Positions 43,785 to 55,800 of a stretch of 64,000 nt of DNA are shown in pieces. Position 1 is the stretch's first letter. Each line of letters starts with the position of its first letter. Location: assembly GCF_963678635.1 (NCBI RefSeq), contig NC_087066.1, forward strand, positions 40,445,223-40,509,222, read 5' to 3'. Source of the stretch: Symsagittifera roscoffensis. Taxonomy: Eukaryota; Xenacoelomorpha; Acoela; Convolutidae. The position numbers and the translations under genes are program-made. A model generated the notes under the pieces. That model did no database searches, was not told where the DNA came from, and was given only the letters and a program-made list of their open reading frames with translations.

Positions 43785-44517
43785 GTGGCACTCAGGTCTT
43801 CATTTGTTAGGTTCTCTGACAATACCTCGCAGCTATTTCACTGAACCTTTCGACCGAATAGAACTTCACATGTTCGGTGATAGTTCGCAGGACGTTTTCT
43901 GTGCCGTCGCTTTCCTTCGTGCGCGACTTGCTAGCTCCCATCAGACCGAAGTAGCCTTTGTGTTTGGCAGAGCCCGCGTCGCGCCTATGAAAGCGCTTTC
44001 TATTCCAAAGTTAGAGCTTCAAGCGGCTCTTCTTGCAACCCGCTTAAAAGAAGAAATTTTGAAAGGTCTTACTTTCAAAGTTACGGATATTTTCATGTGG
44101 ACAGATAGTACCAATGTTCTTCAGTGGCTTCACTCTTGTAGTAAACTACCCGTTTTTGTTGGTAATCGCACTGGTGAGATTCTGGAGTCTACCACCACTG
44201 ATCAGTGGCATCACATACTTAGCGGTGATAATCCAGCTGATACCGGTACACGAGGGATTTCTTCGGAAGCCCTCAAGCAAAGCAGCTGGGTTAATGGCCC
44301 TAGTATATTGAGAACAACTGATTGGCCGTTCAAGCGGGATACAAGAATTATTGATAAAATAAGACTCAAAGGACCATCATGTGATATCGACATCTGTCTG
44401 GAAAATTCGTCAAATTTCGTCGTCGATGTTTTGACAGGAAAACATCTTCCCTTCGGAAAATGGGAGAGATTCAATTCAATTGTAAGATACAAACGCGCAG
44501 TAGCATTTTTGTTATGA
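43785..44517 (+). pseudogene. pol: BEL RNase H region
   Basis: Frame +1 relative to RT. HMFGDSSQDVFCAVAF, SIPKLELQAALLATRL, FMWTDSTNVLQWL and GDNPADTGTRG give the RNase H order with Asp, Glu and Asp residues in place, as in the Peptidase_A17/RNase H region of BEL elements. TGA at 44515-44517 replaces a probable Trp codon before WLPSH. Confidence 0.9.
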
Positions 44518-45950
44518 TGGCTGCCATCCCATAAACATTTCCGGTCGAGTATATTAGAAATTACAGACCCGTCTGAAATGGATATTGCTGAACAAAAGCT
44601 CACTTACCTGTCCCAGGGTGAGACATTCCCTAGTGAGCTAAAACTGATAAGAGCCGGAAAAGTTATCACGAAGAACAGTCGGATCGCCAAGTATTCGCCG
44701 TTCATTGGACCAGCTGGCATCCTTCGCTCGACTGGGCGCATCAGCCGCTTGGTTAATTCCGATTTCGATAGCAAGCATCCGATTATACTTGATGCACGTC
44801 ACGCGGTTGTTCGGTTATTGGTTCAGCACTTGCACGTTAGGAATTTCCATCAAGGCTTGGATTACATGCGTGTGGTGTTTAATTTGAAATACGTTGTGTT
44901 AAATTTGCGATGGTTGCTGCGAAACATTGAAAATACTTGAGTTCCTTGCCGAAAACGCAAAGCGCAAACAGTAACTCAAATTATGGCTGATCTGCCCATT
45001 GAAAGGCTGGGTTACAAGCAACCTCTTTTCACTAACACAGGTGTCGACTACTTTGGGCCGTTCCAAGTTCCAATCCGGAGAAGTACGGAAAAGAGGTGGG
45101 GTTTTTTGTTCACCTGTCTCACCACTAGAGCGGTGCATATTGAAGTGGTCCCCTCGCTCGACACAAGCTCTTGTGTGATGGGCGTAGAGAGGTTTATTGC
45201 ACGTCGCGGTACTCCGACTACCATCATGTCCGACAACGGAACGAACTTTGTTGGCGCTCAGAAAGAGCTCTCAGCTTGCATTGAGAGTTGGAACAAGCTA
45301 GCACCCGCTGTTTTTGTTCAGAAAGGGATCAAGTGGAAATTCAATCCACCCAGCGCACCGCACCATGGTGGCTCCTGGGAGCGTTTAGTTCGGAGTGTTA
45401 AGCGCGTCTTGTATGACATCCTAGGCAACAGGAGAGTAACTGAGGAGGTTCTAGGAACCACGCTATGCCTTGTTGAGCAATCACTTAACGCTAGACCGAT
45501 AACAGCCGTTAGTTCCGATCCGCTAGATCTCGAGGCGTTGACCCCGAGTCTTTTATCCTTGGTCAACACGCAGCGAGTTTTTCTTCGCTAAGTTTCGAAG
45601 AAAACTTCGACCATAAGAAGCGGTTCGCCAGAGCGCAATCATACGCTAACGCAATATGGACACGGTGGATGCGGGAAGACGTTCCTTCCCTCAATAGGAG
45701 GGCAAAGTGGCACAACCAGTCAGACGTTAGGTTGAAAGCCGGCGACTTGGTTTGGGTCATAGAGCCTGACACTCCACGTGGACATTATCCACTCGCACGT
45801 ATCCTAAAACTGCACTATGGCAAGGACGGATGCGCGAGATCCGCCGACATAAAGACCGTTACGAGCGAACTGACCCGCCCGACCGTAAAGCTCGCTCCCG
45901 TTCTTCCTTGTTTAGGGGTGGAGGATGTTGCAGCGCAAATGTATATATAA
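44518..45950 (+). pseudogene. pol: BEL integrase and C-terminal domain
   Basis: Zinc-binding part with His residues at HLHVRNFHQG. The first Cys of the C-x2-C pair appears to have become TGA 44938-44940 (NT, stop, VPCRKRKAQ). The catalytic core has Asp at 45046 (VDYFGPF), Asp at 45232 (MSDNGTNF) and Glu at 45379 (GSWERLV), all kept. Near 45549 one base is missing relative to the second BEL copy (46577-46582), so the frame ends at 45591. The DUF5641-like end (PSLNRRAKWHNQSDV; KAGDLVWV; DTPRGHYPLARI) reads in another frame to TAA 45948-45950, inside the 3' LTR. Confidence 0.92.
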
Positions 45951-46470
45951 AACAAGAGCACAAATGCATATACACTCAAATGTAAGCGAGAGTATAAGTG
46001 CATATAAAGTTGAACCAAAATGTAAATGCATATAGGGACAGTAGCCAAACGTCTACATGGTGCGTCCCGGCGGGTTCGGCGCCGGTTCGAATCCCGACTA
46101 GGTCATTTCCTTTCTAGAACTCAAATATGCACCGAACTTGATGGGATGCTCCGAAACCAGGTTCGATCCCCCCAAAACCTATTTTAACCGTCTTTTCGCT
46201 CTAATTTGGTTCAGCCTTGATTAAGGCTGACCTTTAAAAAGAGCAATTTGTCTCAAGGACAAATACTGGCCATTTTTGCAGCTTGCTTTGAGTTATGCAG
46301 TTTTTTGTGACCGATGTTACCGATGGTACAGATGTTAACAATAAACAAAAAGTTTGTTTAAAATATCATTATATTACGAAATTTCCAGAGTTATTTTCCC
46401 GATAAAATACTCGTTAATTCAAGTGTTTGAAAACAGATTTTATTACGAAGTGTGGAGATTGGCGCGCACA
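45926..46470 (+). repeat. BEL 3' LTR
   Basis: Same length and ends as the 5' LTR. The last eight codons of pol lie in it. It is also the 5' LTR of the deleted second copy that follows. Confidence 0.95.
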
Positions 46471-46830
46471 TTTTGTCCCACTAGGAACCACGCTATGCCT
46501 TGTTGAGCAATCACTTAACGCTAGACCGATAACAGCCGTTAGTTCCGATCCGCTAGATCTCGAGGCGTTGACCCCGAATCATTTTATCCTTGGTCAACAC
46601 GCAGCGAGTTTTCTGTCGCTAAGTTTCGAAGAAAACTTCGACCATAAGAAGCGGTTCGCCAGAGCGCAATCATACGCTAACGCAATATGGACACGGTGGA
46701 TGCGGGAATACGTTCCTTCCCTCAATAGGAGGGCAAAGTGGCACAACCAGTCACACGTTAAGTTGAAAGCCGGCGACTTGGTTTGGGTCAAAGAGACTGA
46801 CACTCCACGTGGACATTATCCACTCGCACC
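46471..46830 (+). mobile_element. Remnant of a second BEL copy: integrase C-terminus only
   Basis: 46481-46829 repeats 45451-45800 closely. It is preceded by TTTTG, the bases that normally separate LTR and primer-binding site, and by a short filler (TCCCA). So a second element once shared the middle LTR and lost everything from its primer-binding site to the integrase end, plus its own 3' LTR. At 46577-46582 it keeps the base that the full copy lacks, and its frame is open through this piece (QHAASFLSLSFEENF...). It joins directly to satellite at 46830. Confidence 0.9.
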
Positions 46831-49800
46831 TTTCATCGTTAATCCCCTCTGGTTTTTTCGCCCAACCCTGATTAGTGGGTGGTGTGTACCTTGAATATTT
46901 TTCTTTGAAGATTGAAACTTGTGTCACTCTTATGTTGTGTTTTTAATGGCTGCTTTCATCATTACTCCCCTCTTATTTTACTTCCAACCCTGATTAGTGG
47001 GTGTTGTGTACCTTGAATGTTTTTCTGTGATGATTGAAATTTGTGTCTCTTTTACTTTGTGCTTTGAAAACTTGCTTTCATCATTACTCCCCTCTTCTTT
47101 TTCCTCCCACGCTTGATTAGTGGGTGGTGTGTACCTTGAATGTTTTTCTTTGATGATTGAAACTTGTGTCTCTTTTTTTGTGTTTTGAATGGCTGCTTTC
47201 ATCATTACTCTACTCTTCTTTTTCCTCCCAACGCTGATTCATGGGTGATGTCTACCTTGTTTTTTTTCTTTTGATGATGTAAACTTGTATCTCAATAATT
47301 TTGTGTTTTGAATGGCTGCTTTCATCGTTAATCCCCTCTACTTTTTTCGCCCAACCCTGATTAGTGGGTGGTGTGTACCTTGAATGTTTTTCTGTGATGA
47401 TTGAAATTTGTGTCTCTTTTACTTTGTGCTTTGAAAACCTGCTTTCATCATTACTCCCCTCTTCTTTTTCCTCCCTCACCAGATAAAAGGGTGGTGTGTA
47501 CCTTGAATGTTTTTCTTTTATGATTGAAATTTGGGTCATTCTTATGTTGTGTTTTGAATGGCTGCTTTCATCATTACTCCCCTCTTATTTTACTTCCAAC
47601 CCTGATTAGTGGGTGTTGTGTACCTTGAATGTTTTTCTGTGATGATTGAAATTTGTGTCTCTTTTACTTTGTGCTTTGAAAACCTGCTTTCATCATTACT
47701 CCTATCTTCTTTTTCCTCCCTCACCAGATAAAAGGGCGGTGTGTACCTTGAATGTTTTTCTTTGATGATTGAAACTTGTTTCTTTTATATTTTGTGTTTT
47801 GAATGGCTGCTTTCATCATTACTCCCCTCTTCTTTTTTCTCCCAACCCTGATTAGTAGGTGGTGTGTGTGTACCTTGAATATTTTCTTTTGATGATATAA
47901 ACTTGTGTCTCTTTTATTTTGTGTTTTGAATAGCTGCTTTCATCATTACTCTACTCTTGTTTTTCCTCCCAACGCTGATTAATGGGTGATGTCTACCTTG
48001 TTTTTTTTCTTTTGATGATGTAAACTTGTATCTCAATAATTTTGTGTTTTGAATGGCTGCTTTCATCGTTAATCCCCTCTACTTTTTTCGCCCAACCCTG
48101 ATTAGTGGGTGGTGTGTACCTTGAATGTTTTTCTGTGATGATTGAAATTTGTGTCTCTTTTACTTTGTGCTTTGAAAACCTGCTTTCATCATTACTCCCC
48201 TCTTCTTTTTCCTCCCTCACCAGATAAAAGGGTGGTGTGTACCTTGAATGTTTTTCTTTGATGATTGAAATTTGGGTCATTCTTATGTTGTGTTTTGAAT
48301 GGCTGCTTTCATCATTACTCCCCTCTTATTTTACTTCCAACCCTGATTAGTGGGTGTTGTGTACCTTGAACGTTTTTCTGTGATGATTGAAATTTGTGTC
48401 TCTTTTACTTTGTGCTTTGAAAACCTGCTTTCATCATTACTCCTCTCTTCTTTTTCCTCCCTCACCAGATAAAAGGGCGGTGTGTACCTTGAATGTTTTT
48501 CTTTGATGATTGAAACTTGTTTCTTTTATATTTTGTGTTTTGAATGGCTGCTTTCATCATTACTCCCCTCTTCTTTTTCCTCCCAACCCTGATTAGTGGG
48601 TGGTGTGTAACTTGAATGTTTTTCTTTGATGATTGAAACTTTAGTCACTCTTATTTCGTGTTTTGAGTGGCTGCTTTCATCATTAATCCCCTCTTCTTTT
48701 TCCGCCCAACCCTGATTAGTGGGTGGTGTGTACCTTGAATAATTTTCTTTGAAGATTGAAACTTGTGTCACTCTTATTTTGTGTTTTGATTGGCTGCTTT
48801 TATCAATACTCAAATCTTATTTTTCCTTCCAACCCTGATTAGTGGGTGTTGTTTACCTTGAATGTTTTTCTGTGATGATTGAAATTTGTGTCTCTTTTAT
48901 TTTGTGTTTTGAATAGCTGCTTACAAAATTACTCTCCTCTTCTTTTTCATCCCACACTTCATTAGTGGGTGGCGTGTACCTTGAATGTTTTTCTTTGATG
49001 ATTGAAACTTTAGTCACTCTTATTTCGTGTTTTGAGTGGCTGCTTTCATCATTAATCCCCTCTTCTTTTTCCGCCCAACCCTGATTAGTGGGTGGTGTGT
49101 ACCTTGAATAATTTTCTTTGAAGATTGAAACTTGTGTCACTCTTATTTTGTGTTTTGATTGGCTGCTTTTATCAATACTCACATCTTATTTTTCCTTCCA
49201 ACCCTGATTAGTGGGTGTTGTGTACCTTGAATGTTTTTCTGTGATGATTGAAATTTGTGTCTTTTTTATTTTGTGTTTTGAATAGCTGCTTACAATATTA
49301 CTCTCCTCTTCTTTTTCATCCCACACTTCATTAGTGGGTGGCGTGTACCTTGAATGTTTTTCTTTAATGATATAAAATTGTATCTCTCTAATTTTGTGTT
49401 TTGAGTGGCTGCTTTCATCATTACTCCCCTCTTCTTTTTCCGCCCAACCCTGATTAGTGGGTGGTTTGTACCTTGAATATTTTTCTTTGCAGATTGAAAC
49501 TTGTGTCACTCTTATTTGTGTTTTGATTGGCTGCTTTTATCAATACTCACCTCTTATTTTTCCTTCCAACCCTGATTAGTGGGTGTTGTGTACCTTGAAT
49601 GTTTTTCTGTGATGATTGAAATTTCTGTCTGTTTTATTTTGTGTTTTGAATAGCTGCTTTCAACATTACATCCTCTTCTCTTTCCACCCAACCCTGTTTA
49701 GTGCGTGGTGTGTACCTTGAATGTTTTTCTTTGATGGTTGAAACTTGTGTCTCTTTTTTTGAATTTGAAGGGCTGCTTTCATCAATACTCCTCTCTTATT

Positions 49801-52800
49801 TTTCCTCCCAACCCTGATTAGTGGGTGGCGTGTACCTTGAATGTTTCCTTTTGTCGATAAAAACTTGTATCTCTCTTATTTTATGTTTTGAATGGCTGCT
49901 TTCATCATTAATCCCCTCTTCTTTTACGCCCAACCCTGATCAGTGGTTGGTGTGTACTTTTAAAATTTCTCTTTGAAGATTGAAACCTGTGTCACTCTTA
50001 TGTTGTGTTTTGAATGGCTGCTTTCATCATTACTCCCCTCTTATTTTACTTCCAACCCTGATTAGTGGGTGTTGTGTACCTTGAATGTTTTTCAGTGATG
50101 ATTGAAACTTGTGTCTCTTTTATTTTGTGTTTTGAAGAGCTGCTTTCATCATTACTCCCCTCTTATTTTTCCTCCCAACCCTGATTAGTGGGTGTTGTGT
50201 ACCTTGAATGTTTTTCTCTGATGATTGAAACTTGTGTCTCTTTTATTTTGTTTTTTGAATGGCTGCTTTCAACATTACTCCCCTCTTTTTTTCCTCCCAA
50301 CTCTGATTAGTGGGTGCTGTGCACGTTGATTGTTTTTCTTTGATGATTGAAAATTGTGTCTTTTTTTCTGTTTTGAATGGCTGCTTTCGTCATTACTCCT
50401 CTCTTTTTTCCTCCCAACCCTGATTAGTGAGTGGTGTGTACCTTGAATGTTTTTCTCTGATGATCGAAACTTGTATCTCTTTAGTTTTGTGTTTTGAATG
50501 GCTGCTTTCATCATTACTCCCCTCTCTTTTTTCCTCCCAACTCTGATTAGTGGGTGGTGTGTACGTTGATTGTTTTTCTTTGATGATTGAAAATTGTGTT
50601 TTTTTTCGTTTTGAATGGCTGCTTTTATCATTACTCCTCTCTTTTTTTCCTCCCAACCCTGATTAGTGGGTGGTGTGTATCTTTTCTCTGATGATTGAAA
50701 CTTGTGTCTCTTTTATTTTGTTTTTGAATTGCTGTTTTCATCCTTACTCCCCTCTTATTTTACTTCCAACTGTGATTAGTGGGTGTTGTGTACCTTGATT
50801 GTTTTTCTGTGATGATTGAAATTTGTGTCTTTTTTATTTTGTGTTTTGAATAGCTGCTTTCATCCTTACTCTCCTCTTCTTTTTCCTCCCCTACTTGATT
50901 AGTGGGTGGCGTGTACCTTGAATATTTTTCTTTGAAGATTAAAACTTGTGTCACTCTTATTTTGGGTTTTGATTGGCTGCTTTTATCAATACTCACCTCT
51001 TATTTTTCATTCCAACCCTGATTAGTGGTTGTTGTGTACCTTGAATGTTTTTCTGTGATGATTGAAACTTGTGTTTCTATTTTTTGTGTTGTTGAATGGC
51101 TGCTTTCATCATTACTCCCCTCTTCTTTTTCCTCGCAACCCTGATTAGTGTATGGTGTGTACCTTGAATGTTTTTCTTTGATGATTGAAACTTGTGTCTC
51201 TTTTTTGTGTTTTGAATGGCTGCTTTCATCATTACTCTACTCTTCTTTTTCCTCCCAACGCAGATTAAAGGGTGGTGTGTACCTTGTTTTTTTCTTTTGA
51301 TGATATAAACTTGTATCTCAAAAATTTTGTGTTTTGAATGGCTGCTTTCATCCTTACTCTCCTCTTCTTTTTCCTCCCCTACTTGATTAGTGGGTGGCGT
51401 GTACCTTGAATATTTTTCTTTGAAGATTGAAACTTGTGTCACTCTTATTTTGGGTTTTGATTGGCTGCTTTTATCAATACTCACCTCTTATTTTTCCTTC
51501 CAACCCTGATTAGTGGTTGTTGTGTACCTTGAATGTTTTTCTGTGATGATTGAAACTTGTGTTTCTATTTTTTGTGTTGTTGAATGGCTGCTTTCATCAT
51601 TACTCCCCTCTTCTTTTTCCTCGCAACCCTGATTAGTGTATGGTGTGTACCTTGAATGTTTTTCTTTGATGATTGAAACTTGTGTCTCTTTTTTGTGTTT
51701 TGAATGGCTGCTTTCATCATTACTCTACTCTTCTTTTTCCTCCCAACGCAGATTAAAGGGTGGTGTGTACCTTGTTTTTTTCTTTTGATGATATAAACTT
51801 GTATCTCAAAAATTTTGTGTTTTGAATGGCTGCTTTCATCGTTAATATCCTCTACTTTTTTCGCCCAACCCTGATTAGTGGGTGGTGTGTACCTTGAATA
51901 TTTTTCTTTGAAGATTGAAACTTGTGTCACTCTTATGTTGTGTTTTGAATGGCTGCTTTCATCATTACTCCCCTCTTATTTTACTTCCAACCCTGATTAG
52001 TGGGTGTTGTGTACCTTGAATAATTTTCTGTGAAGATTGAAATTTGTGTCACTCTTATTTTGGGTTTTGATTGGCTGCTTTTATCAATACTCACCTTTTA
52101 TTTTCACTTCCAACCCTGATTAGTGGCTGTTGTGTACCTTGAATGTTTTTCTGTGATGATTGAAACTTGTGTCTCTATTTTTTGTGTGTTGAATGGCTGC
52201 TTTCATCATTACTCCCCTCTTCTTTTTCCTCGCAACCCTGATTATTGGGTGGTGTGTACCTTGAATGTTTTTCTTTGATGATTGAAACTTGTGTCTCTTT
52301 TTTGTGTTTTGAATGGCTGCTTTCATCATTACTCTACTCTTCTTTTTCCTCCCAACGCTGATTAATGGGTGGTGTGTACCTTGTTTTTTTTTCTTTTGAT
52401 GTTTTAAATTTGTATCTCAAAAATTTTGTGTTTTGAATGGCTGCTTTCATCGTTAATCCCCTCTACTTTTTTCGCCCAACCCTGATTAGTGGGTGGTGTG
52501 CAACCTTGAATATTTTTCTTTGAAGATTGAAACTTGTGTCACTCTTGTGTTGTGTTTTGAATGGCTGCTTTCATCATTACTCCCCTCTTATTTTACTTCC
52601 AACCCTGATTAGTAGGTGTTGTGTACCTTGAACGTTTTTGTGTGATGATTGAAACTTGTGTCTCTTTTATTTTGTGTTTTGAATAGCTGCTTTCATCATT
52701 ACTCTCCTCTTCTTTTTCCTCCCCTACTTGATTAGTGGGTGGCGTGTACCTTGAATATTTTTCTTTGAAGATTGAAACTTGTGTCACTCTAATTTTGGGT

Positions 52801-55800
52801 TTTGATTGGCTGCTTTTATCAATACTCACCTCTTATTTTTCCTCCCAACCCTGATTAGTGGGTGGTGTGTATCTTTTCTCTGATGATTGAAACTTGTGTC
52901 TCTTTTATTTTGTTTTTGAATGGCTGTTTTCATCCTTACTCCCCTCTTATTTTACTTCCAACTGTGATTAGTGGGTGTTGTGTACCTTGAATGTTTTTCT
53001 GTGATGATTGAAATTTGTGTCTCTTTTATTTTGTGTTTTGAATAGCTGCTTTCATCATTACTCTCCTCTTCTTTTTCCTCCCCTACTTGATTAGTGGGTG
53101 GCGTGTACCTTGAATATTTTTCTTTGAAGATTGAAACTTGTGTCACTCTAATTTTGGGTTTTGATTGGCTGCTTTCATCAATACTCACCTCTTATTTTTC
53201 CTTCCAACCCTGATTAGTGGTTGTTGTGTACCTTGAATGTTTTTCTGTGATGATTGAAACTTGTGTTTCTATTTTTTGTGTTGTTGAATGGCTGCTTTCA
53301 TCATTACTCCCCTCTTCTTTTTCCTCGCAACCCTGATTAGTGTATGGTGTGTACCTTGAATGTTTTTCTTTGATGATTGAAACTTGTGTCTCTTTTTTGT
53401 GTTTTGAATGACTGCTTTCATCATTACTCTACTCTTCTTTTTCCTCCCAACGCAGATTAATGGGTGGTGTGTACCTTGTTTTTTTTCTTTTGATGATATA
53501 AACTTGTATCTCAAAAATTTTATGTTTTGAATGGCTGCTTTCATCATTAATATCCTCTACTTTTTTCGCCCAACCCTGATTAGTGAGTGGTGTGTACCTT
53601 GAATATTTTTCTTTGAAGATTGAAACTTGTGTCACTCTTATGTTGTGTTTTGAATGGCTGCTTTCATCATTACTCCCCTCTTATTTTACTTCCAACCCTG
53701 ATTAGTGGGTGTTGTGTACCTTGAATAATTTTCTGTGAAGATTGAAATTTGTGTCACTCTTACTTTGGGTTTTGATTGGCTGCTTTTATCAATACTCACC
53801 TTTTATTTTCCCTTCCAACCCTGATTAGTGGCTGTTGTGTACCTTGAATGTTTTTCTGTGATGATTGAAACTTGTGTCTCTATTTTTTGTGTGTTGAATG
53901 GCTGCTTTCATCATTACTCTACTCTTCTTTTTCCTCCCAACGCTGATTAATGGGTGGTGTGTACCTTGTTTTTTATTCTTTTGATGTTTTAAACTTGTAT
54001 CTCAAAAATTTTGTGTTTTGAACGGCTGCTTTCATCGTTAATCCCCTCTACTTTTTTCGCCCAACCCTGATTAGTGGGTGGTGTGCACCTTGAATATTTT
54101 TCTTTGAAGATTGAAACTTGTGTCACTCTTGTGTTGTGTTTTGAATGGCTGCTTTCATCATTACTCCCCTCTTATTTTACTTCCAACCCTGATTAGTGGG
54201 TGTTGTGTACCTTGAACGTTTTTCTGTGATGATTGAAACTTGTGTCTCTTTTTTTTGTGTTTTGAGGAGCTGCTTTCATCATTACTCCCCTCTTATTTTT
54301 CCTCCCAACCATGATTAGTGGGTGGTGTGTACCTTGAATGTTTTTCTTTGATGATTGAAAGTTGTGTCTCTTTTATTTTGTTTATTCAATGGCTTCTTTC
54401 ATCATTACTCCCCTCTTATTTTACTTCCAACCCTGATTAGTGGGTGTTGTGTACCTTGAAAATTTTTCTTTGAAGATTGAAATTTGTGTCTCTTTTATTT
54501 TGTGTTTTGAATAGCTGCTTTCATCATTACTTTCCTCTTCTTTTTTTTCCTCCCCTACTTGATTAATGGATGGCGTGTACCTTGAATGTTTTTCTTTGAA
54601 GATTGAAACTTGTGTCACTCTTTTTTTTGGGTTTTGATTGGCTGCTTTTATCAATACTCACCTGATATTTTTCCTTCCAACCCTGATTAGTGGTTGTTGT
54701 GTACCTTGAATGTTTTTCTGTGATGATTGAAACTTGTGTCTCTATTTTTTGTGTGTTGAATGGCTGCTTTCATCATTGCTCCCCTCTTCTTTTTCCTCGC
54801 AACCCTAATTAATGGGTGGTGTGTACCTTGAATGTTTTTCTTTGATGATTGAAACTTGTGTCACTCTTATGTTGTGTTTTGAATGGCTGGCTGCTTTCAT
54901 TATTATTCCCCTCTTTTTTTACTTCCAACCCTGATTAGTGGGTGTTGTGTACCTTGAATGTTTTTCTGTGATGATTGAAACTTGTGTCTCTTTTATTTTG
55001 TGTTTTGAAGAGCTGCTTTCATTATTACTCCCCTCTTTTTTTTCTCCCAACCCTGATTAGTGGGTGGTGTGTACCTTGAATGTTTTTCTTTGATGATTGA
55101 AACTTGTGTCTCTTTTATTTTGTTTTTTGAATGGCTGCTTTCAACATTACTCCCCTCTTCTTTTTCCTCCCAACTCCGATTAGTGGGTGGTGTGTACGTT
55201 GATTGTTTTTCTTTGATGATTGAAAATTGTGTATCTTTTTTTTTCTGTTTTGAATGGCTGCTTTCATCATTACGATTCTTTTTTTTTCCTCCCAACCCTG
55301 ATTAGTGAGTGGTGTGTACCTTTAATGTTTTCTTTTGATGATCGAAACTTGTATCTCTTTGATTTTGTGTTTTGAATGGCTGCTTTCATCATTACTCCCC
55401 TCTTCTTTTTCCTCCCAACGCTGATTAGTGGGTGGTGTGTACCTTGAATGTTTTTCTTTGATGATTGAAACTTGTGTCTCTTTTATTTTGTTTTTTGAAT
55501 GGCTGCTTTCAACATTACTCCCCTCTTCTTTTTCCTCCCAACTCTGATTAGTGGGTGGTGTGTACGTTGTTTTTCTTTGATGATTGAAAATGGTGTCTCT
55601 TTTTTTCTGTTTTGAATGGCTGCTTTCATCATTACGATTCTTTTTTTTCCTCCCAACCCTGATTAGTGAGTGGTGTGTACCTTTAATGTTTTCTTTTGAT
55701 GATCGAAACTTGTATCTCTTTAATTTTGTGTTTTGAATGGCTGCTTTCATCATTACTCCCCTCTTCTTTTTCCTCCCAACGCTGATTAGTGGGTGGTGTG

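Larger units (their letters stand above)
36916..46470 (+). mobile_element. BEL/Pao LTR retrotransposon, full length but inactivated
   Basis: Two 545-bp LTRs (36916-37460 and 45926-46470) flank an internal region with gag, protease, RT, RNase H and integrase in the BEL/Pao order. The family is fixed by a gag domain of the DUF1759 type, a protease with DSAS, an RT with YMDDYLDS, and an integrase of the H2C2/DDE type with a C-terminal DUF5641-like part. The pol frame runs into the 3' LTR and stops at 45948-45950. Seven in-frame stops and at least two frameshifts inactivate it. It sits inside the satellite array. Confidence 0.95.

Noticed and set aside
39465-45950. Stop-codon readthrough or a variant genetic code in BEL
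   Set aside because: All three stop codons are used, several stand at conserved residues, and frameshifts occur as well.
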